In this document: one piece after another, positions 9,681 to 19,097 of the stretch
Position numbering within the stretch: position 1 is the stretch's first letter
How the letters are laid out: the number at the start of each line of letters is the position of its first letter
From: Mycolicibacterium stellerae
Lineage (GTDB): Bacteria > Actinomycetota > Actinomycetes > Mycobacteriales > Mycobacteriaceae
Reading direction: 5' to 3'
NCBI RefSeq assembly: GCF_003719305.1
Contig: NZ_RARC01000003.1
Coordinates: forward strand, 248,001 to 312,000
Length of the DNA stretch: 64,000 nt
Translations under genes and position numbers: made by a program
Notes under the pieces: model-generated
Seen by the model: only the letters and a program-made list of their open reading frames with translations
What the model was told of the DNA's origin: nothing
Database searches by the model: none

Positions 9681-10191
9681 CGGCGGCACCGCCACCCGGA
9701 TTCAGCGAGCATCCGCCATGGCGAGCACCCCTGGCACCAGGCTCGAGACGGCCACAATTCGCCTCGGTCGGATAGTTTTCCAGCAAGGCCGCGCCTCGGC
9801 CGCTTTCACGGTTTGTGACCGCGACAAGCGGAAGCAAGACGCGCGCTCGCCCGCCCGATGGGCATTAACGGGTCACTGGACTCAAACAGGACGGCCCAAC
9901 CACACTGTCCGCCTGCCCTACTCAGTGCGGTGGGCGCCCGCGTACATTGTGGCGCGCAGCGACTGAGACAAGAAGGGATTGCCGACCGGTGAACGAGACA
10001 CGGACCGGGCCTGCGCCGGAGCGGAAGACCCGGTCCGTGCAAGGACGATCGAGTCAGAATCCAGGCGTGCTTCGGATCGACCGACCTGAGATGTCGGCAA
10101 CGGTTGTCAGAAGACCCGCGAAAGCGGCACCCGTCTGTGGCTTGGCGGCTTCCGTTCGATCTGCCTGAGCCGGGCCTATCCTGGCCGCGGG
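9681..10191. other. 511-bp gap without recognisable gene
   Basis: This stretch lies between the DoxX gene and the 3' end of the convergent PGRS gene. No coding sequence, RNA or convincing terminator hairpin was recognised. Confidence 0.4.
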
Positions 10192-13100
10192 TCAGACAAC
10201 GGGTGTGGTGGCCGCTTGCGGTGGAACCGGCACCTCGAAGGCGTTCAGCAACGCCGAGGCCCCGATGTACGTGCTCGCGAGGTTGACCATGTCGACGACA
10301 CCTTGCTGCCCGAAGGCCGCCTCCGCGGCGTGGTAGGTCTCATCGCTGACATGGTAGGTCGACACAAGTTCTTGCACGAATTGGGCGGCTATCAATTCGT
10401 CGCCGGTGAGCCCGACCGGTGCCTGCCCGCTCGACAACGAGTCGATCGCATCTTCGGGGATGCCGTAAAGGGTCGCCACCTTTGCATGCGACCAGATTTC
10501 GTACTCGGCGCCCCACTGTCCGCCCACCGACAGGATCACGATCTCTCTGACTCGCGGGGAAAGAGTGGACGATGAGAAGGTGTTGCTGACGTCGAACAGC
10601 GCCCCGCCGATCACCGGGTTGTAGAGGTAGGCATTGAGCGGGCCGATGAGTCGTCCCTCCGAATCCAAGAGCTGTATACCTGTGGCCGCCTGTGTCGGAA
10701 TGGCGATGGCCTTAATCCGCGCGTCGAGTTCTAGCTGCTCGGGGGTCGCGGTATCGAGATCAAGCAACGGCAGCCGACCGCCCAGCCCGTTTTCGTCGGT
10801 GCCAGCAACGGGTGCCGGCTCCGCCGGCGGTATCGGCGCCGAGAACGATTCTGGCCCCTGCGCCTCGAACGCGTTCAGCGTCGCCGACACGCCGAGGTAT
10901 GTGCCCGCCAGGTTGACCATGTCGACGACGGCTGTCTGCCCGAACGCTGCCACCGCCGCGGCGTAGGTCTCGTCGCTGACACGATGGGTCGACACGAGTT
11001 CCTGCACGAATTGGGCGGCAATCAGTTCGTCGCCGGTGAGTCCCACCGGTGCCTGGCCGCTGGCTAACGCCGTTATCGCTTCCTCGGGAACACCGACGAG
11101 GCGCGCCGCCTTGGCGTGGGCATACAGCTCGTACTCGGAGCCCCACTGTCCGCCCACCGAAAGGATCACGATCTCTCTGACTCGCGGGGAGAGAGTTGAC
11201 GATGAGAAGGTGTTACCGACGTTGAAGATGGCCTCTCCGGTTACCGGGTTGTAGAGGTAGGCATTGAGCGGACCGATGACTCGTCCTTCCGCGTCCACGA
11301 GCTGAATGCCCGTGGCCGCCTGTATCGGAAGACCGAGTTGTTTCATTAAAGCGTCTAGGTCTTTTTGTGCCTGAGTGGCGGTACCCACGTCAAGGTAGGG
11401 GAGCCGACCACTCAGGCCTCCGGCACCGCCGACCCCGCCGGCTTTGCCGGCCTGGGCGGTAGCACCGGAGGCACCGTTGACGCCGGCGTGACCGGTCACA
11501 CCGCCAGGACCGCCGGTTCCGCCGATGCCGGCCTGACCCGCGGCACCACCCGCACCGCCGATGCCGCCGACGCCCGTGCTGTCGCTGAGCGTTCCGTCGG
11601 GCAGGGTGACGACCGTTGCACTCCCGGTGCCCCCGTACCCACCGGCACCTCCGGCACCGGCCGCGCCGCCGACCCCGCCGGCCCCGCCGAGGCCGGACAG
11701 TAGGGAGCCCTTACCGCCGGTGCCGCCAGCCCCGCCGTCACCGCCGGTGCCGCCGGCTCCGCCGGGACCGCCGTCCAGGCCGGGCGCGGCCGCGTCAGTG
11801 CCGTGAGTACCGGCGCCGCCCTTACCGCCGGCGCCGCCAGCCCCGCCGTCACCGCCGCGGCCGGACAACAGACCAGCGTTGCCGCCGGCGCCACCATCGC
11901 CGCCACCGGTTGCATTGGCGCCGCTGCCACCATTGAGTCCGGCGACACCGTCGCCGCCATTCGCACCGGCGCCGCCATCACCGCCGTCACCGCCATCACC
12001 CCAGAGCAGACCGGCATCGCCGCCGTTGCCCCCGTCAGCGCCCAAGCCGCCGGCACCCCCCTTGCCACCATTGCCTCCCAGCAGACCGCCGGCGCCGCCG
12101 TTGCCGCCGGCGACACCGGCGACGGTGCTCGACCAGCCGGCACCACCGTTACCGAACAGCAGTCCGCCGCCGACCCCGTCCGGATGATCCTCTGTGCCGT
12201 CGGCGCCGTCGCAGATCAAGCCGCACCTCCCGCCGAGAGAAGACAGCGAGTAAGCCTGCAGCAGGGGCGCGGCACCCACTATCGACGGGGCGGCGGCCCG
12301 ATCGGTGGTCATCCTGCCGTTGAGATCGCGTACCACCAATGTCAGCGAGTTGACCAGCGGCCCCACCGGGGCCGCCGGAGCAGGGCTGTCCGCCGTGCGA
12401 GGTGTCAACCCGATCGACGTCAGTACGTTGGCGCTTCTTCTGGTGGGTTCAACCTTTGGCGCCATTGTGGCTGCCGGGGTGTGAGGCGTCGCCGCAGCCG
12501 TTGAGGGGCGAGTCGCTGTCCGCATCGCCGCAGCCGGCAGCGGTGCGGTCGCCGTCTTCACCGCGCCGCGCAAGACCGATCGATCCGGTGAGGCCGTCGA
12601 CAGCGTCTGCGTGACGTCGCCGGATCCAGGTTCTGTGCGACTGTTCTTGTCGGACGACGCGTCGTGGCCATCGGGAAGTTGTTGGCGTTTTCGCTCCTGC
12701 GCCGAGACGCGGGGACCGACGGTGGACGCGTTGAGGCCGTTCCCACCTCGTCGGTGGGCTCTGGTGTATGCGTCTGGCTCTGCGGTGGTGTCGGAGGCGG
12801 TGTTGCGCTGAACTGAGATCCTGAAAGGTGCTCTGTGCGACGATCTTTGGAGGTCGACGTCATGGTTGGAGTTGGTGCTCGGTTGGGCTGAGGCTGTGGA
12901 CGTTGGATGTCGAGTCGATGATTCGGAATTGGCCGACCCCGACGTCGAACCATCCGATGATTCGACATCCGAGGTCTCGGCGGCGGCGACACCGTGGCCG
13001 GTGGCCACGGCGAAACCCAAGCCGGTTGCCACGGCGCCGACGCGGAGCCATTGCCCGCAGGACCCCGCGGCGAGGTGAAGGCGTTGGGTGACGGCGCTCG

Positions 13101-13254
13101 ATGCGTCGGCAGCCCAGGCTGTCGGCGCGGCTTGAAACAGCGCCGCCGGAACGGAATCCGCGACTTTGTTTGTGGAAGTAGGGGATGGCTGAACCCGTTT
13201 CTTGCTGCGGAAGAACCGATCGGTGCAGTGCTCTGGCCCAGACTTCGCAGACAT
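10192..13254 (-). CDS. secreted PGRS-type protein with two C-terminal carboxymuconolactone-decarboxylase-like domains
   Basis: The protein has 1020 residues. In order it shows a basic N-terminus, a signal-like segment (about 70-92, [21 protein letters not shown]), and a long Ser/Thr/Ala-rich linker (about 95-345). A PGRS block of GGxGG repeats spans about 365-612. Two tandem copies of a roughly 200-residue domain follow (about 617-815 and 825-1020). Each copy contains [21 protein letters not shown](L/I)(Y/W)xHAK and [14 protein letters not shown], the pattern of carboxymuconolactone-decarboxylase/AhpD-fold proteins. Neither copy has the AhpD CxxC, so peroxidase chemistry is unlikely. There is no PE domain. 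Export and surface location are inferred from the N-terminus. The two copies are also very similar at DNA level, which suggests recent duplication. Confidence 0.85.
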   Translation of the reverse strand: MSAKSGPEHCTDRFFRSKKRVQPSPTSTNKVADSVPAALFQAAPTAWAADASSAVTQRLHLAAGSCGQWLRVGAVATGLGFAVATGHGVAAAETSDVESSDGSTSGSANSESSTRHPTSTASAQPSTNSNHDVDLQRSSHRAPFRISVQRNTASDTTAEPDAYTRAHRRGGNGLNASTVGPRVSAQERKRQQLPDGHDASSDKNSRTEPGSGDVTQTLSTASPDRSVLRGAVKTATAPLPAAAMRTATRPSTAAATPHTPAATMAPKVEPTRRSANVLTSIGLTPRTADSPAPAAPVGPLVNSLTLVVRDLNGRMTTDRAAAPSIVGAAPLLQAYSLSSLGGRCGLICDGADGTEDHPDGVGGGLLFGNGGAGWSSTVAGVAGGNGGAGGLLGGNGGKGGAGGLGADGGNGGDAGLLWGDGGDGGDGGAGANGGDGVAGLNGGSGANATGGGDGGAGGNAGLLSGRGGDGGAGGAGGKGGAGTHGTDAAAPGLDGGPGGAGGTGGDGGAGGTGGKGSLLSGLGGAGGVGGAAGAGGAGGYGGTGSATVVTLPDGTLSDSTGVGGIGGAGGAAGQAGIGGTGGPGGVTGHAGVNGASGATAQAGKAGGVGGAGGLSGRLPYLDVGTATQAQKDLDALMKQLGLPIQAATGIQLVDAEGRVIGPLNAYLYNPVTGEAIFNVGNTFSSSTLSPRVREIVILSVGGQWGSEYELYAHAKAARLVGVPEEAITALASGQAPVGLTGDELIAAQFVQELVSTHRVSDETYAAAVAAFGQTAVVDMVNLAGTYLGVSATLNAFEAQGPESFSAPIPPAEPAPVAGTDENGLGGRLPLLDLDTATPEQLELDARIKAIAIPTQAATGIQLLDSEGRLIGPLNAYLYNPVIGGALFDVSNTFSSSTLSPRVREIVILSVGGQWGAEYEIWSHAKVATLYGIPEDAIDSLSSGQAPVGLTGDELIAAQFVQELVSTYHVSDETYHAAEAAFGQQGVVDMVNLASTYIGASALLNAFEVPVPPQAATTPVV
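10236..10790 (-). repeat. intragenic direct repeat, copy encoding the last CMD-like domain
   Basis: This stretch matches 10866-11420 at an offset of exactly 630 bp (210 codons). Long near-identical runs cover the [18 protein letters not shown] and [11 protein letters not shown] codons. The in-frame offset keeps both copies translatable. Confidence 0.8.
10866..11420 (-). repeat. intragenic direct repeat, copy encoding the first CMD-like domain
   Basis: This is the partner of 10236-10790, offset by 630 bp. It lies directly after the PGRS block in the protein. Confidence 0.8.
11421..12170 (-). repeat. PGRS low-complexity region (GGxGGx repeats)
   Basis: The DNA is made of reiterated GCC/GCCGCC/ACC triplets, read on the minus strand as Gly-Gly-X repeats. 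It is prone to replication slippage and to assembly error, and it generates many spurious frames on the other strand. Confidence 0.85.
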
Positions 13255-14031
13255 GAGATTCAGCTCCTCGCAGGCTTCGTTGCCATCGAAGGTGTTACAC
13301 GGTCATAAATTGACGGTCTCGCTTTTATAGGCGCGGCGGGCGTAAACGGTCAAGAACTAGCGCTGGCTTAGCCAGGTGTCAGTTGTGCCCGTATTCCTAT
13401 TGCCTTGCATCAGTGCGCTATTGGCGAAGTTGACACCGGCCGCGTCAGCCGTGGCGTGCTCGAGGAGCAGTGTCGACGAACAAGACGGTAGTAGCTGTAC
13501 ACGCATAACCAGTGCCTGGATCTCTCAAAGGTCTCCGGGGCTCTCGTCGGTTGCACCAGTACTCGGAAGCGGATGATGAGCAAGGCTTTCCGCCAGCGTC
13601 GGCCTGTGACATCGCGCCGGCTCGTTGTTCAACATAGTTTCGTTTGATCGGGTTGATCAGCGGTGCAACGCCTGCTGCAGCTGAACGTGTTCACGAATGG
13701 CGGCGGGACCAGCAGCCGGATGTGCGGTGGTACTCAAGTCTGCCCGTACCCCTTCGAGTGGTACCGAGCTCGGCCGAATCAGACTCGAGCGCACCGATAT
13801 TCCCGTCCGGATCGTCAACCTTGTCATCGGCCCTGAATTCGGAGAAGCGCTGCCGCGCGACCTGCCCGTCGGCCCCACGTCGTGCCCGGATACTGAATTA
13901 ATGGCCGGTGAGCATGCGATGTAGGCGGCCCCCGGTCACGGTGAGGATGGTTACTTTTCTACCAGGCTAGTCGTCGCTGGCGGCTTGTACACTTCACACG
14001 CGCTCGCCGCTGAGCCGAAAGGAAGTCGACC
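13255..14031. other. 777-bp gap upstream of the PGRS gene, holding an aldehyde dehydrogenase scrap
   Basis: The promoter of the PGRS gene must lie in the left part. The right part contains a fragment resembling aldehyde dehydrogenase (annotated separately). No intact gene was recognised. Confidence 0.45.
13703..13870 (+). pseudogene. aldehyde dehydrogenase fragment
   Basis: One frame reads AAGCAVVLKSARTPSSGTEL, then RTDIPVRIVNLVIG and FGEALPRD. This tracks the NAD-binding region of aldehyde dehydrogenases (consensus like AGCTVVLKPSxxTP...ELA...DIPxGVVNIVTG...GxAL). Only about 55 residues survive: neither the catalytic Cys/Glu regions nor a start is present. The fragment is a decayed relic and not a gene. 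Confidence 0.55.
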
Positions 14032-14469
14032 ATGGATGCGAAGAAGATCGCCGAAGAGTGGTGTGCCGCCTACAACGAAAGAGATAGCGAGCGATTTGCC
14101 AATCTCATGGCTGAAGATATTGAATATTCTGCGCCTGCGATGAATGCGGGGTTCTCCGGCCGATTGACGAACTATTTCGAGCCAAAAGAAGGCGATCCAC
14201 TTCCCGACCGCAGTTTGGAACTTCTCCGAGTTTTTGGCGATGACCGGCACGCGATATTCGAAATGTTGTGGTATGGGACAAGTTCTGGAACCTCCCCCGC
14301 CTTCGGTCCCGCCGGACAGAGGGTGCAGATGACAAACTGTGTGATCATCGATATCAACGACGATGGATTAATAAGTCGCGGCATCGAATACGTTGGAAGC
14401 TACGAGGGTGTTGATCTATCCCTGCTGGGGCCCGACGCAATCCCGCACGAGGCCGCGCGCAGGGCGTGA
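14032..14469 (+). CDS. SnoaL/NTF2-fold protein
   Basis: This 145-residue protein begins at an ATG after AAAGGAAG. The N-terminal helix (ADEW-like AEEWCAAYNERDSERFANLMAEDIEYSAP) and the following beta-strands are typical of SnoaL-like polyketide-cyclase/NTF2 folds, which may act as isomerases, dehydratases or plain ligand binders. Codon choice is visibly more AT-rich than in its neighbours (for example GATATTGAATATTCT). It shares this with the luciferase-like gene 193 bp downstream, hinting that the two were acquired together. No specific reaction can be assigned. Confidence 0.75.
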   Translation: MDAKKIAEEWCAAYNERDSERFANLMAEDIEYSAPAMNAGFSGRLTNYFEPKEGDPLPDRSLELLRVFGDDRHAIFEMLWYGTSSGTSPAFGPAGQRVQMTNCVIIDINDDGLISRGIEYVGSYEGVDLSLLGPDAIPHEAARRA

Positions 14470-14662
14470 TTGTGCACGACTGACCGCGGTCAGAGGCTTT
14501 CTCGGTGGTGGGGCGACCCCATGTCGAATCCACTTGCCTCCGTTCCAGATTCCGCTCGCGATGGGTCCGCGGGGCATCGATAGCAGGTCATAGCGTTTCG
14601 CGATTCTCCCGTCCGACCACCAGGGCTGGGACCCGTCCGCTCAATGAGGAGCATGCATAGAA

Positions 14663-15835
14663 ATGACAACGTCGGTAACGACAGTTTTTCCATTCCATCC
14701 TGTTCGTTGGCTTCCGCCTGGGATCGAGGAGGGAGTAGGTCACAGATTCGAAGAATCAGGCGTCGTTGATTACGTCTCGGCAGCTGACGTCCTGGGCCTT
14801 TCGAGTTTTGTTCCGCAGCAGCTGAGTGCTGCTGCGCCGACGAGCGCAGCCGATAACGCTTCCTGGTACGAATCATCGATCTCGCTTGCTGTGGCGGCGA
14901 CGAAGCATCCCGGACTAGGTGTTGTCTACGGTGGCCTTCCGGCGATTCGCCAGGGTCCTGCCCAACTTTTTCGCACCGCACTGACGTTGTCGAATCTCAC
15001 TAACGGTAAGGCGATGTTATGGGTCGCAGTGGGGGAGTTGTACAACCTGAAACCTTTTGGTTATCGACGATCCGAAGGGTTAGCGCATTATGAAGACCAT
15101 TTCCGACTCTATAATCTGCTTTGGGAACGCGATTCACCGTTCGACTTTGAAGGTAATATCTGGTCCTACAAGAACGCGTTCATTGGTAAAGAGCGCGGCC
15201 CGCGGCCACAATTTTGGTCAATGGGCGCCGGGCCGCGATTCCTTAAGATAGCGGCGAAGTACGCCGACGGTTGGGTAACCACCGTGCCGTTTGCTGCATC
15301 AACCCCTGAGGCATATGCCCGTCGGGTATCTGCGATGCGCGACGAGGTAGAACGTGCCGGTCGGGATCCCGACGCGTTCGGCTTCGGTGTCATACCGATG
15401 TGCTTGATCCATGAATCACCCGAAGTCGTGGCAATGGCTCGATCGAATCCCATGATCCGTCTGGCCGCGGCGCTGTGGGGGCGCCTTCCACACAAGGCGT
15501 GGCGGGCGGAGGGGGTTGAGCCACTGTTTCCAGATGACTGGGATTACTCGGTTCGCTGGGATGCGTCGAAACTGACCGACGCCGACTTCGCTTCGCTGAT
15601 GGGGCGCATCTCGGATGAAATGGTTAGGAAGGCCTTCATTGCCGGGGCCCCGCAGGAGGTCACAGATGTGGTAAAAGCCTACGTCGACGCCGGGGCGACT
15701 TTGGTGAGTCCGATCGACATGCTCGGTTCTCGCACGTACAACTTCTCCGACGCAGAAGTGGCGTCGCACCAGTGGACAGAAGAAACTCTAAAATGGCGCC
15801 TCGAGATGTGTCGTCAATTGAAGGAAGGGCGCTAG
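14663..15835 (+). CDS. LLM class (luciferase-like) flavin- or F420-dependent oxidoreductase
   Basis: The protein has 390 residues. Luciferase-like TIM-barrel features include LGVVYGGLPAIRQGPAQLFR, GRRPxFW-type PRPQFWSMGAGPRFLKIAAKYADGW split over two strands, and a C-terminal VTDVVKAYVDAGATLV. The group includes the F420-dependent methylenetetrahydromethanopterin-reductase-like and Fgd-like enzymes common in mycobacteria. Whether FMN or F420 is used is not decidable here. It starts at ATG 14663 and lies downstream of the SnoaL-like gene, with the same mildly AT-shifted codon use. The two may form a small transferred unit acting on one substrate. Confidence 0.85.
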   Translation: MTTSVTTVFPFHPVRWLPPGIEEGVGHRFEESGVVDYVSAADVLGLSSFVPQQLSAAAPTSAADNASWYESSISLAVAATKHPGLGVVYGGLPAIRQGPAQLFRTALTLSNLTNGKAMLWVAVGELYNLKPFGYRRSEGLAHYEDHFRLYNLLWERDSPFDFEGNIWSYKNAFIGKERGPRPQFWSMGAGPRFLKIAAKYADGWVTTVPFAASTPEAYARRVSAMRDEVERAGRDPDAFGFGVIPMCLIHESPEVVAMARSNPMIRLAAALWGRLPHKAWRAEGVEPLFPDDWDYSVRWDASKLTDADFASLMGRISDEMVRKAFIAGAPQEVTDVVKAYVDAGATLVSPIDMLGSRTYNFSDAEVASHQWTEETLKWRLEMCRQLKEGR

Positions 15836-16651
15836 CTGACGTTCGCGCCCGTTTGCGATTGCGAGCCCCTAGCAGATCAGCAGCGCACCAGGTAGGCAGC
15901 GCACGATCAAAGGCACAACCGGGGCGGTATCACGGGGAAGTGACAAACTCGCGACACCCGCGACGGGGATCGGGAGCCGATCCCTGACGTGCGCTGACTG
16001 CGTGCGAAAGCGCTTATCACAAGCGATTCGAATCACGAATCACGTTGGCACTCGAGGCTTTCAGTGAATTAGCCGAACCCCCGGATCGCGTCGCCCTGAG
16101 TTTCAACGCAACCGATCGCTGGACCGTGTCTGGCGATCTGAAGGATTCGGCTCGAACGGCTACCACGCCATTCGACACCAGTGTGTCGTGCATGGCTACG
16201 CCGATCGACGGAATGCGTGGCCTCGCCGCACTCGGTGTGGCGTATTCGGCGCCGCGCACACCCTCGAGTCGAGGAGCTGCTGATTCAGGCCGCAACACAG
16301 GTGTCAAATGCTTTGCAAGGCAGCATAAGTATTCAACCTGCCGTGGTTGCTTAGAAGTGGATTCGGCGATCATTTGCTCAGACCCGATCGATCCGGCGCC
16401 GTTAGGTTTGGCGTGCGCGGGTACAGCCGCGCTTGGCTGCCGTCGGATTGATCCAGCCGGTCCGACGTGGTCGACCAGAAGCGTCGTTAGTGTGCTCGTT
16501 CGCAAGCGGCTCGCGGAGCGCAAGTATCACGGCCACGCCTACTCGCGCGCACAATTCGTCAATTCGACTGCGGCAGGCGAACTCTTCCTACGTCACAGCT
16601 GCCGGTTCGCGCGGGCCGCATAGGGTGTCCGGGCCTGGGCCGCCGCGACGG
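15836..16651. other. 816-bp gap without recognisable gene
   Basis: Open frames exist on both strands (for example 16045-16623), but none shows a family pattern, a convincing start or normal composition. This may be decayed sequence; nothing specific was recognised. Confidence 0.4.
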
Positions 16652-17098
16652 TCATGATCGGACAAGCTCGAAGAGCGGGATGACCCGGTCGGTGTGTCGT
16701 TGATGGTCCGCGAGCACCGGTGCGCGCTGGGCGAATGTCGCGAAGAGGGCATCTCGTTGATCGCCGGTGACTTCTCGGGCAACAACATCGTAGTGCTCAG
16801 TCCCTATTTCGATGCTGGCCCGAGCGTTGGCGCGAAGGTTGTGCACCCACGCGGGGTCCTTGTCCGAGCCCATCGACGACCCGGCCACCAGCAGCCGGCC
16901 CTCGACTTGCAGATACGCCAGCGGTGACAGTCGAGGCTGGCCGGATTTCGCGCCTATGGTGTGGAGCAACAGGACGGCGTCACCTGGAACGCCTTGCACG
17001 CGACCCTGATTGGCCCGGAACTCCTCGACGATGCGCCGGTTGAATGCGTCCAACGCGTGGGTGTCGGCGGCGAGGGCGTCCTTGTTGATCTCGGTCAT
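16652..17098 (-). CDS. nitroreductase/deazaflavin(F420)-dependent oxidoreductase (Ddn family)
   Basis: This 148-residue protein has the Ddn/FDOR split-barrel pattern. It reads FNRRIVEEFRANQGRVQG, then LLLHTIGAKSGQPRLSPLAY, then VAGSSMGSDKDPAWVHNLRAN, and IEIGTEHYDVVAREV. Enzymes of this class in mycobacteria use reduced F420 to reduce quinones and other substrates at the membrane. It starts at an ATG with a GGAG-like site upstream. It reads the same way as the TetR gene upstream at 17421, but the 322-bp spacing argues against tight coupling. Confidence 0.88.
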   Translation of the reverse strand: MTEINKDALAADTHALDAFNRRIVEEFRANQGRVQGVPGDAVLLLHTIGAKSGQPRLSPLAYLQVEGRLLVAGSSMGSDKDPAWVHNLRANARASIEIGTEHYDVVAREVTGDQRDALFATFAQRAPVLADHQRHTDRVIPLFELVRS

Positions 17099-17420
17099 CG
17101 TTTCTCCTCGGTTGTCCGACCGGTTTAGGTATGCAAATGGGTGCGGCTGCAGCCGGGTTCAGTCTCGGGCGCGGGACAGTTGCTGCTGCGTGGTGTGCCG
17201 GCGAGCGCGCCGCCAACGAAGGTGGCCGGCGCGCGGGCGGGCAGCGTGGACTTCAACGTGGGGTTGGCGGCGCGCTGCAGGGCCAGCCCGTGCGACAGGC
17301 CAATCGCTGCGACACCGAATTCGTATGGGCTCAGTTCTTCTCATGCGGTGACGCCTTACGGCACTGCCGTCGAGCCGGGATGCGAGCCGTCGGTCGGATC
17401 CGATCCGGTGTCGGTGTTTC
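17099..17420. other. 322-bp gap without a supported gene
   Basis: This lies between two minus-strand genes. A short minus-strand stretch near 17260-17350 (YEFGVAAIGLSHGLALQRA) faintly resembles the C-terminus of a TetR-type regulator, but the match is too weak to annotate. Confidence 0.35.
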
Positions 17421-18053
17421 TCATGACGGGTCTTGCAGTTGGGGACCGAGGGTGGCCGACGAGTGCTGTGGTTGTCCGAGCACGCTGAGCGCGATATCAA
17501 CGGTGCGGGTCAGAGCGGCGCGATCGGGTTGTACTTTCGCGGTGACTAGCAGGCCGCTCAAGCACGACACCAGGAACTCGGCCAGGCTCGACGGGTCGAA
17601 GGACGGATTGATCTGCCCGAGGTCGACGGCTCGGGTCAACGCCGTTTCGAGTGCCGTTCGGTTAGCGGCCATAACGTCGGTGACCGTCTGACGTGTTGTC
17701 GCGTCGTGGGGCAGACGTTCGCAGGCAGCGTTGACCAGCATGCAGCCCCGCGGCAGCGGGCCCCCGATTGCGGCGTCGAGGCGTCCGAGCAACGCGTTCT
17801 TCAGTGCGGACCGCAGGTCGGGACCCTGCTCCAGGGCGGTCACCAACTCTGCGGCCATCAGGTTCAGGTACTGCGCCAGCGCTGCCCGGTAGAGGCCTTC
17901 CTTGCTTCCGAAGGCTTGATAGATCGATCCGCGCCCCAGTCCGAGCGCCTTGGTGATGTCCTGCAGGGACGTCGCTTCATAGCCGCGCTCCCAGAACAGG
18001 TTCATCGCCTTGTCCACGGCGGCATCGGTGTCGAATTGTCGCGTTCCAGCCAT
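17421..18053 (-). CDS. TetR/AcrR family transcriptional regulator (intact paralogue of the remnant at 34365-34523)
   Basis: This 210-residue protein starts at the ATG for MAGTRQFDTD. Its helix-turn-helix (about residues 25-50, TSLQDITKALGLGRGSIYQAFGSK split by strand) is followed by a TetR_C domain with the LPRGCMLVNAACERLPHD motif typical of the YxaF/LmrA-like subgroup. The gene is divergent from a decayed SMP-30-like relic, the same arrangement as the deleted TetR and intact SMP-30 gene at 34-36 kb. A short sequence upstream of its start is conserved at the second locus, so it may control both. Confidence 0.88.
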   Translation of the reverse strand: MAGTRQFDTDAAVDKAMNLFWERGYEATSLQDITKALGLGRGSIYQAFGSKEGLYRAALAQYLNLMAAELVTALEQGPDLRSALKNALLGRLDAAIGGPLPRGCMLVNAACERLPHDATTRQTVTDVMAANRTALETALTRAVDLGQINPSFDPSSLAEFLVSCLSGLLVTAKVQPDRAALTRTVDIALSVLGQPQHSSATLGPQLQDPS

Positions 18054-18073
18054 GGTGATAGCGTACCCATCAT

Positions 18074-18092
18074 GGAACGGTCGATCAAAGAT
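18074..18092. promoter_or_regulatory. conserved upstream motif of the TetR gene (copy 1)
   Basis: GGAACGGTCGATCAAAGAT lies 20 bp upstream of the TetR start and closely matches GGAACGAACGGTCAAACAT at 34527-34545, upstream of the TetR remnant. The GAACG-NN-CGnTC core is partly palindromic, as expected for an autoregulatory operator. Confidence 0.45.
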
Positions 18093-18138
18093 GTTTCGAT
18101 TGCCAATCCGCTGCTTCACAGGGCAGACACCCGAACCC

Positions 18139-18420
18139 CAGCCACGGACCAGTCCACCGCCAACACGGCTATCCGCGACGGTGTCGCTATACGAATGCCT
18201 GGACCCGCTTCGGCCCGTGCCTCTGGGCGAAGTGCGCGTTGCCGCCGTCGCCAGCGCTGAGAAAGCTGTTCCGCATCACTGTTGATGAGTCAAACAACCT
18301 GACAGAGGTTCGGCTTCCCGTCCATCAGCATCGACGGAATGACGCGCGAGTCAGACGAAAACCTCGTCCAGTTGCTGTGGCTGTGCGACCCACTTGGTCG
18401 ACGCCCGTCCGAGTCTCAAT
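18139..18420 (+). pseudogene. rearranged, frameshifted relic of an SMP-30/lactonase-like gene
   Basis: Two pieces match the intact SMP-30-like gene at 35570-36634. Near 18139-18185 the translation contains STANTAIRDGV (intact: TTNTAIRDGA). At 18240-18370 it reads RKLFRITVDESNNLTEVRL, then after a frame change SISIDGMTRESDENLV (intact: EKLFRIPLDEPANLTEVRL and SISIDGITRRSDGNIV). The pieces are in the opposite order to the intact gene, so rearrangement as well as decay has occurred. No functional product is expected. Confidence 0.7.
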
Positions 18421-18997
18421 CCTCAACTCGCGACGAACGATGAGGAGGACTTAGTCCGTCGAGCACCATCCCGACCGCCTTCTCTACGACAGCTCCTTCG
18501 CCTTCGGCGCTAGCCAGCGCCCTGATCAGTACGTACACCTCTTCCACCGTGGCATCCGGGCGTACTTGTCCGGCTGCCTGTCCGCGGGATAACGACACCT
18601 CGACCGCGTCGCGCAACACGGCAGCCGCAGCACCGACTTCATCGGTGGAGCCCGCCTGGTCGCTGGCTTCGTCCAGCAACGCAACGAGCGCGAGCTTCGC
18701 CCGAGCTCTGGAGACCATTTCCCGGAACATCACTGGAAACGCCACCCCGGCTCCGCCGCCCTCGCTTTGCGCCAGCGCGGTGTCAGTGAGCATCGTCATG
18801 TGCCGCACGATAGTGGCCTCGATCAGCAGTTGTTTGGTTGGGAAGTGCCGGAACACGGTGCCGATGCCGACGCCAGCCCGGCGCGCCACCTCCTCGGTCG
18901 AACCGGCTCTGCCGGACTCCCCGAAAACCTCTTCGGCGGCGGCCAAGACACGGTCACGATTCGCCTGCGCATCACTCCGCATTTCGCCATTTTCCAC
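18416..18997 (-). CDS. TetR/AcrR family transcriptional regulator
   Basis: The protein has 193 residues, with a helix-turn-helix at about residues 30-55 (STEEVARRAGVGIGTVFRHF) and a SbtR-like C-terminal domain rich in Ala/Glu/Val. It is divergent from the NTF2-fold gene at 19098. The 100-bp interval contains two identical-core operators forming a large inverted repeat. The gene very likely represses both itself and the NTF2-fold gene. Its C-terminal codons approach the SMP-30 relic without overlapping any functional gene. Confidence 0.9.
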   Translation of the reverse strand: MENGEMRSDAQANRDRVLAAAEEVFGESGRAGSTEEVARRAGVGIGTVFRHFPTKQLLIEATIVRHMTMLTDTALAQSEGGGAGVAFPVMFREMVSRARAKLALVALLDEASDQAGSTDEVGAAAAVLRDAVEVSLSRGQAAGQVRPDATVEEVYVLIRALASAEGEGAVVEKAVGMVLDGLSPPHRSSRVED

Positions 18998-19038
18998 CGT
19001 CGTGTTCTATGCCCTTCACTCCCGTGTCGCACCCTTGC

Positions 19039-19085
19039 TTTCCGGAGTGTTCACTCCGTATATTGCGGAGTGAACACTCCGGAAA
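19039..19085. promoter_or_regulatory. double TetR operator: 20-bp perfect inverted repeat with 7-bp spacer
   Basis: The arms at 19039-19058 and 19066-19085 are perfect reverse complements. Each arm contains its own palindrome, CGGAGTG-TT-CACTCCG or CGGAGTG-AA-CACTCCG, so two TetR dimers could bind with centres 23 bp apart. The right arm runs into the ribosome-binding site of the gene at 19098, so binding should block it directly. The intergenic location between TetR and its target supports the role. Confidence 0.8.
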
Positions 19086-19097
19086 GGAACTACCAGC

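Noticed and set aside
11496..12504. Long open frames on both strands over the PGRS block, rich in Ala, Arg and Pro
   Set aside because: They are shadows of the GC-rich GGxGG repeat of the real minus-strand gene and show no independent protein character.
16017..16623. Overlapping open frames on both strands in the 15.8-16.6 kb gap
   Set aside because: There is no family pattern, no ribosome site and improbable composition; neither frame could be supported as a gene.
17260..17350. Minus-strand stretch resembling a TetR C-terminus (SHGLALQRA)
   Set aside because: It is a single weak short motif with stops nearby; not enough to call a relic.
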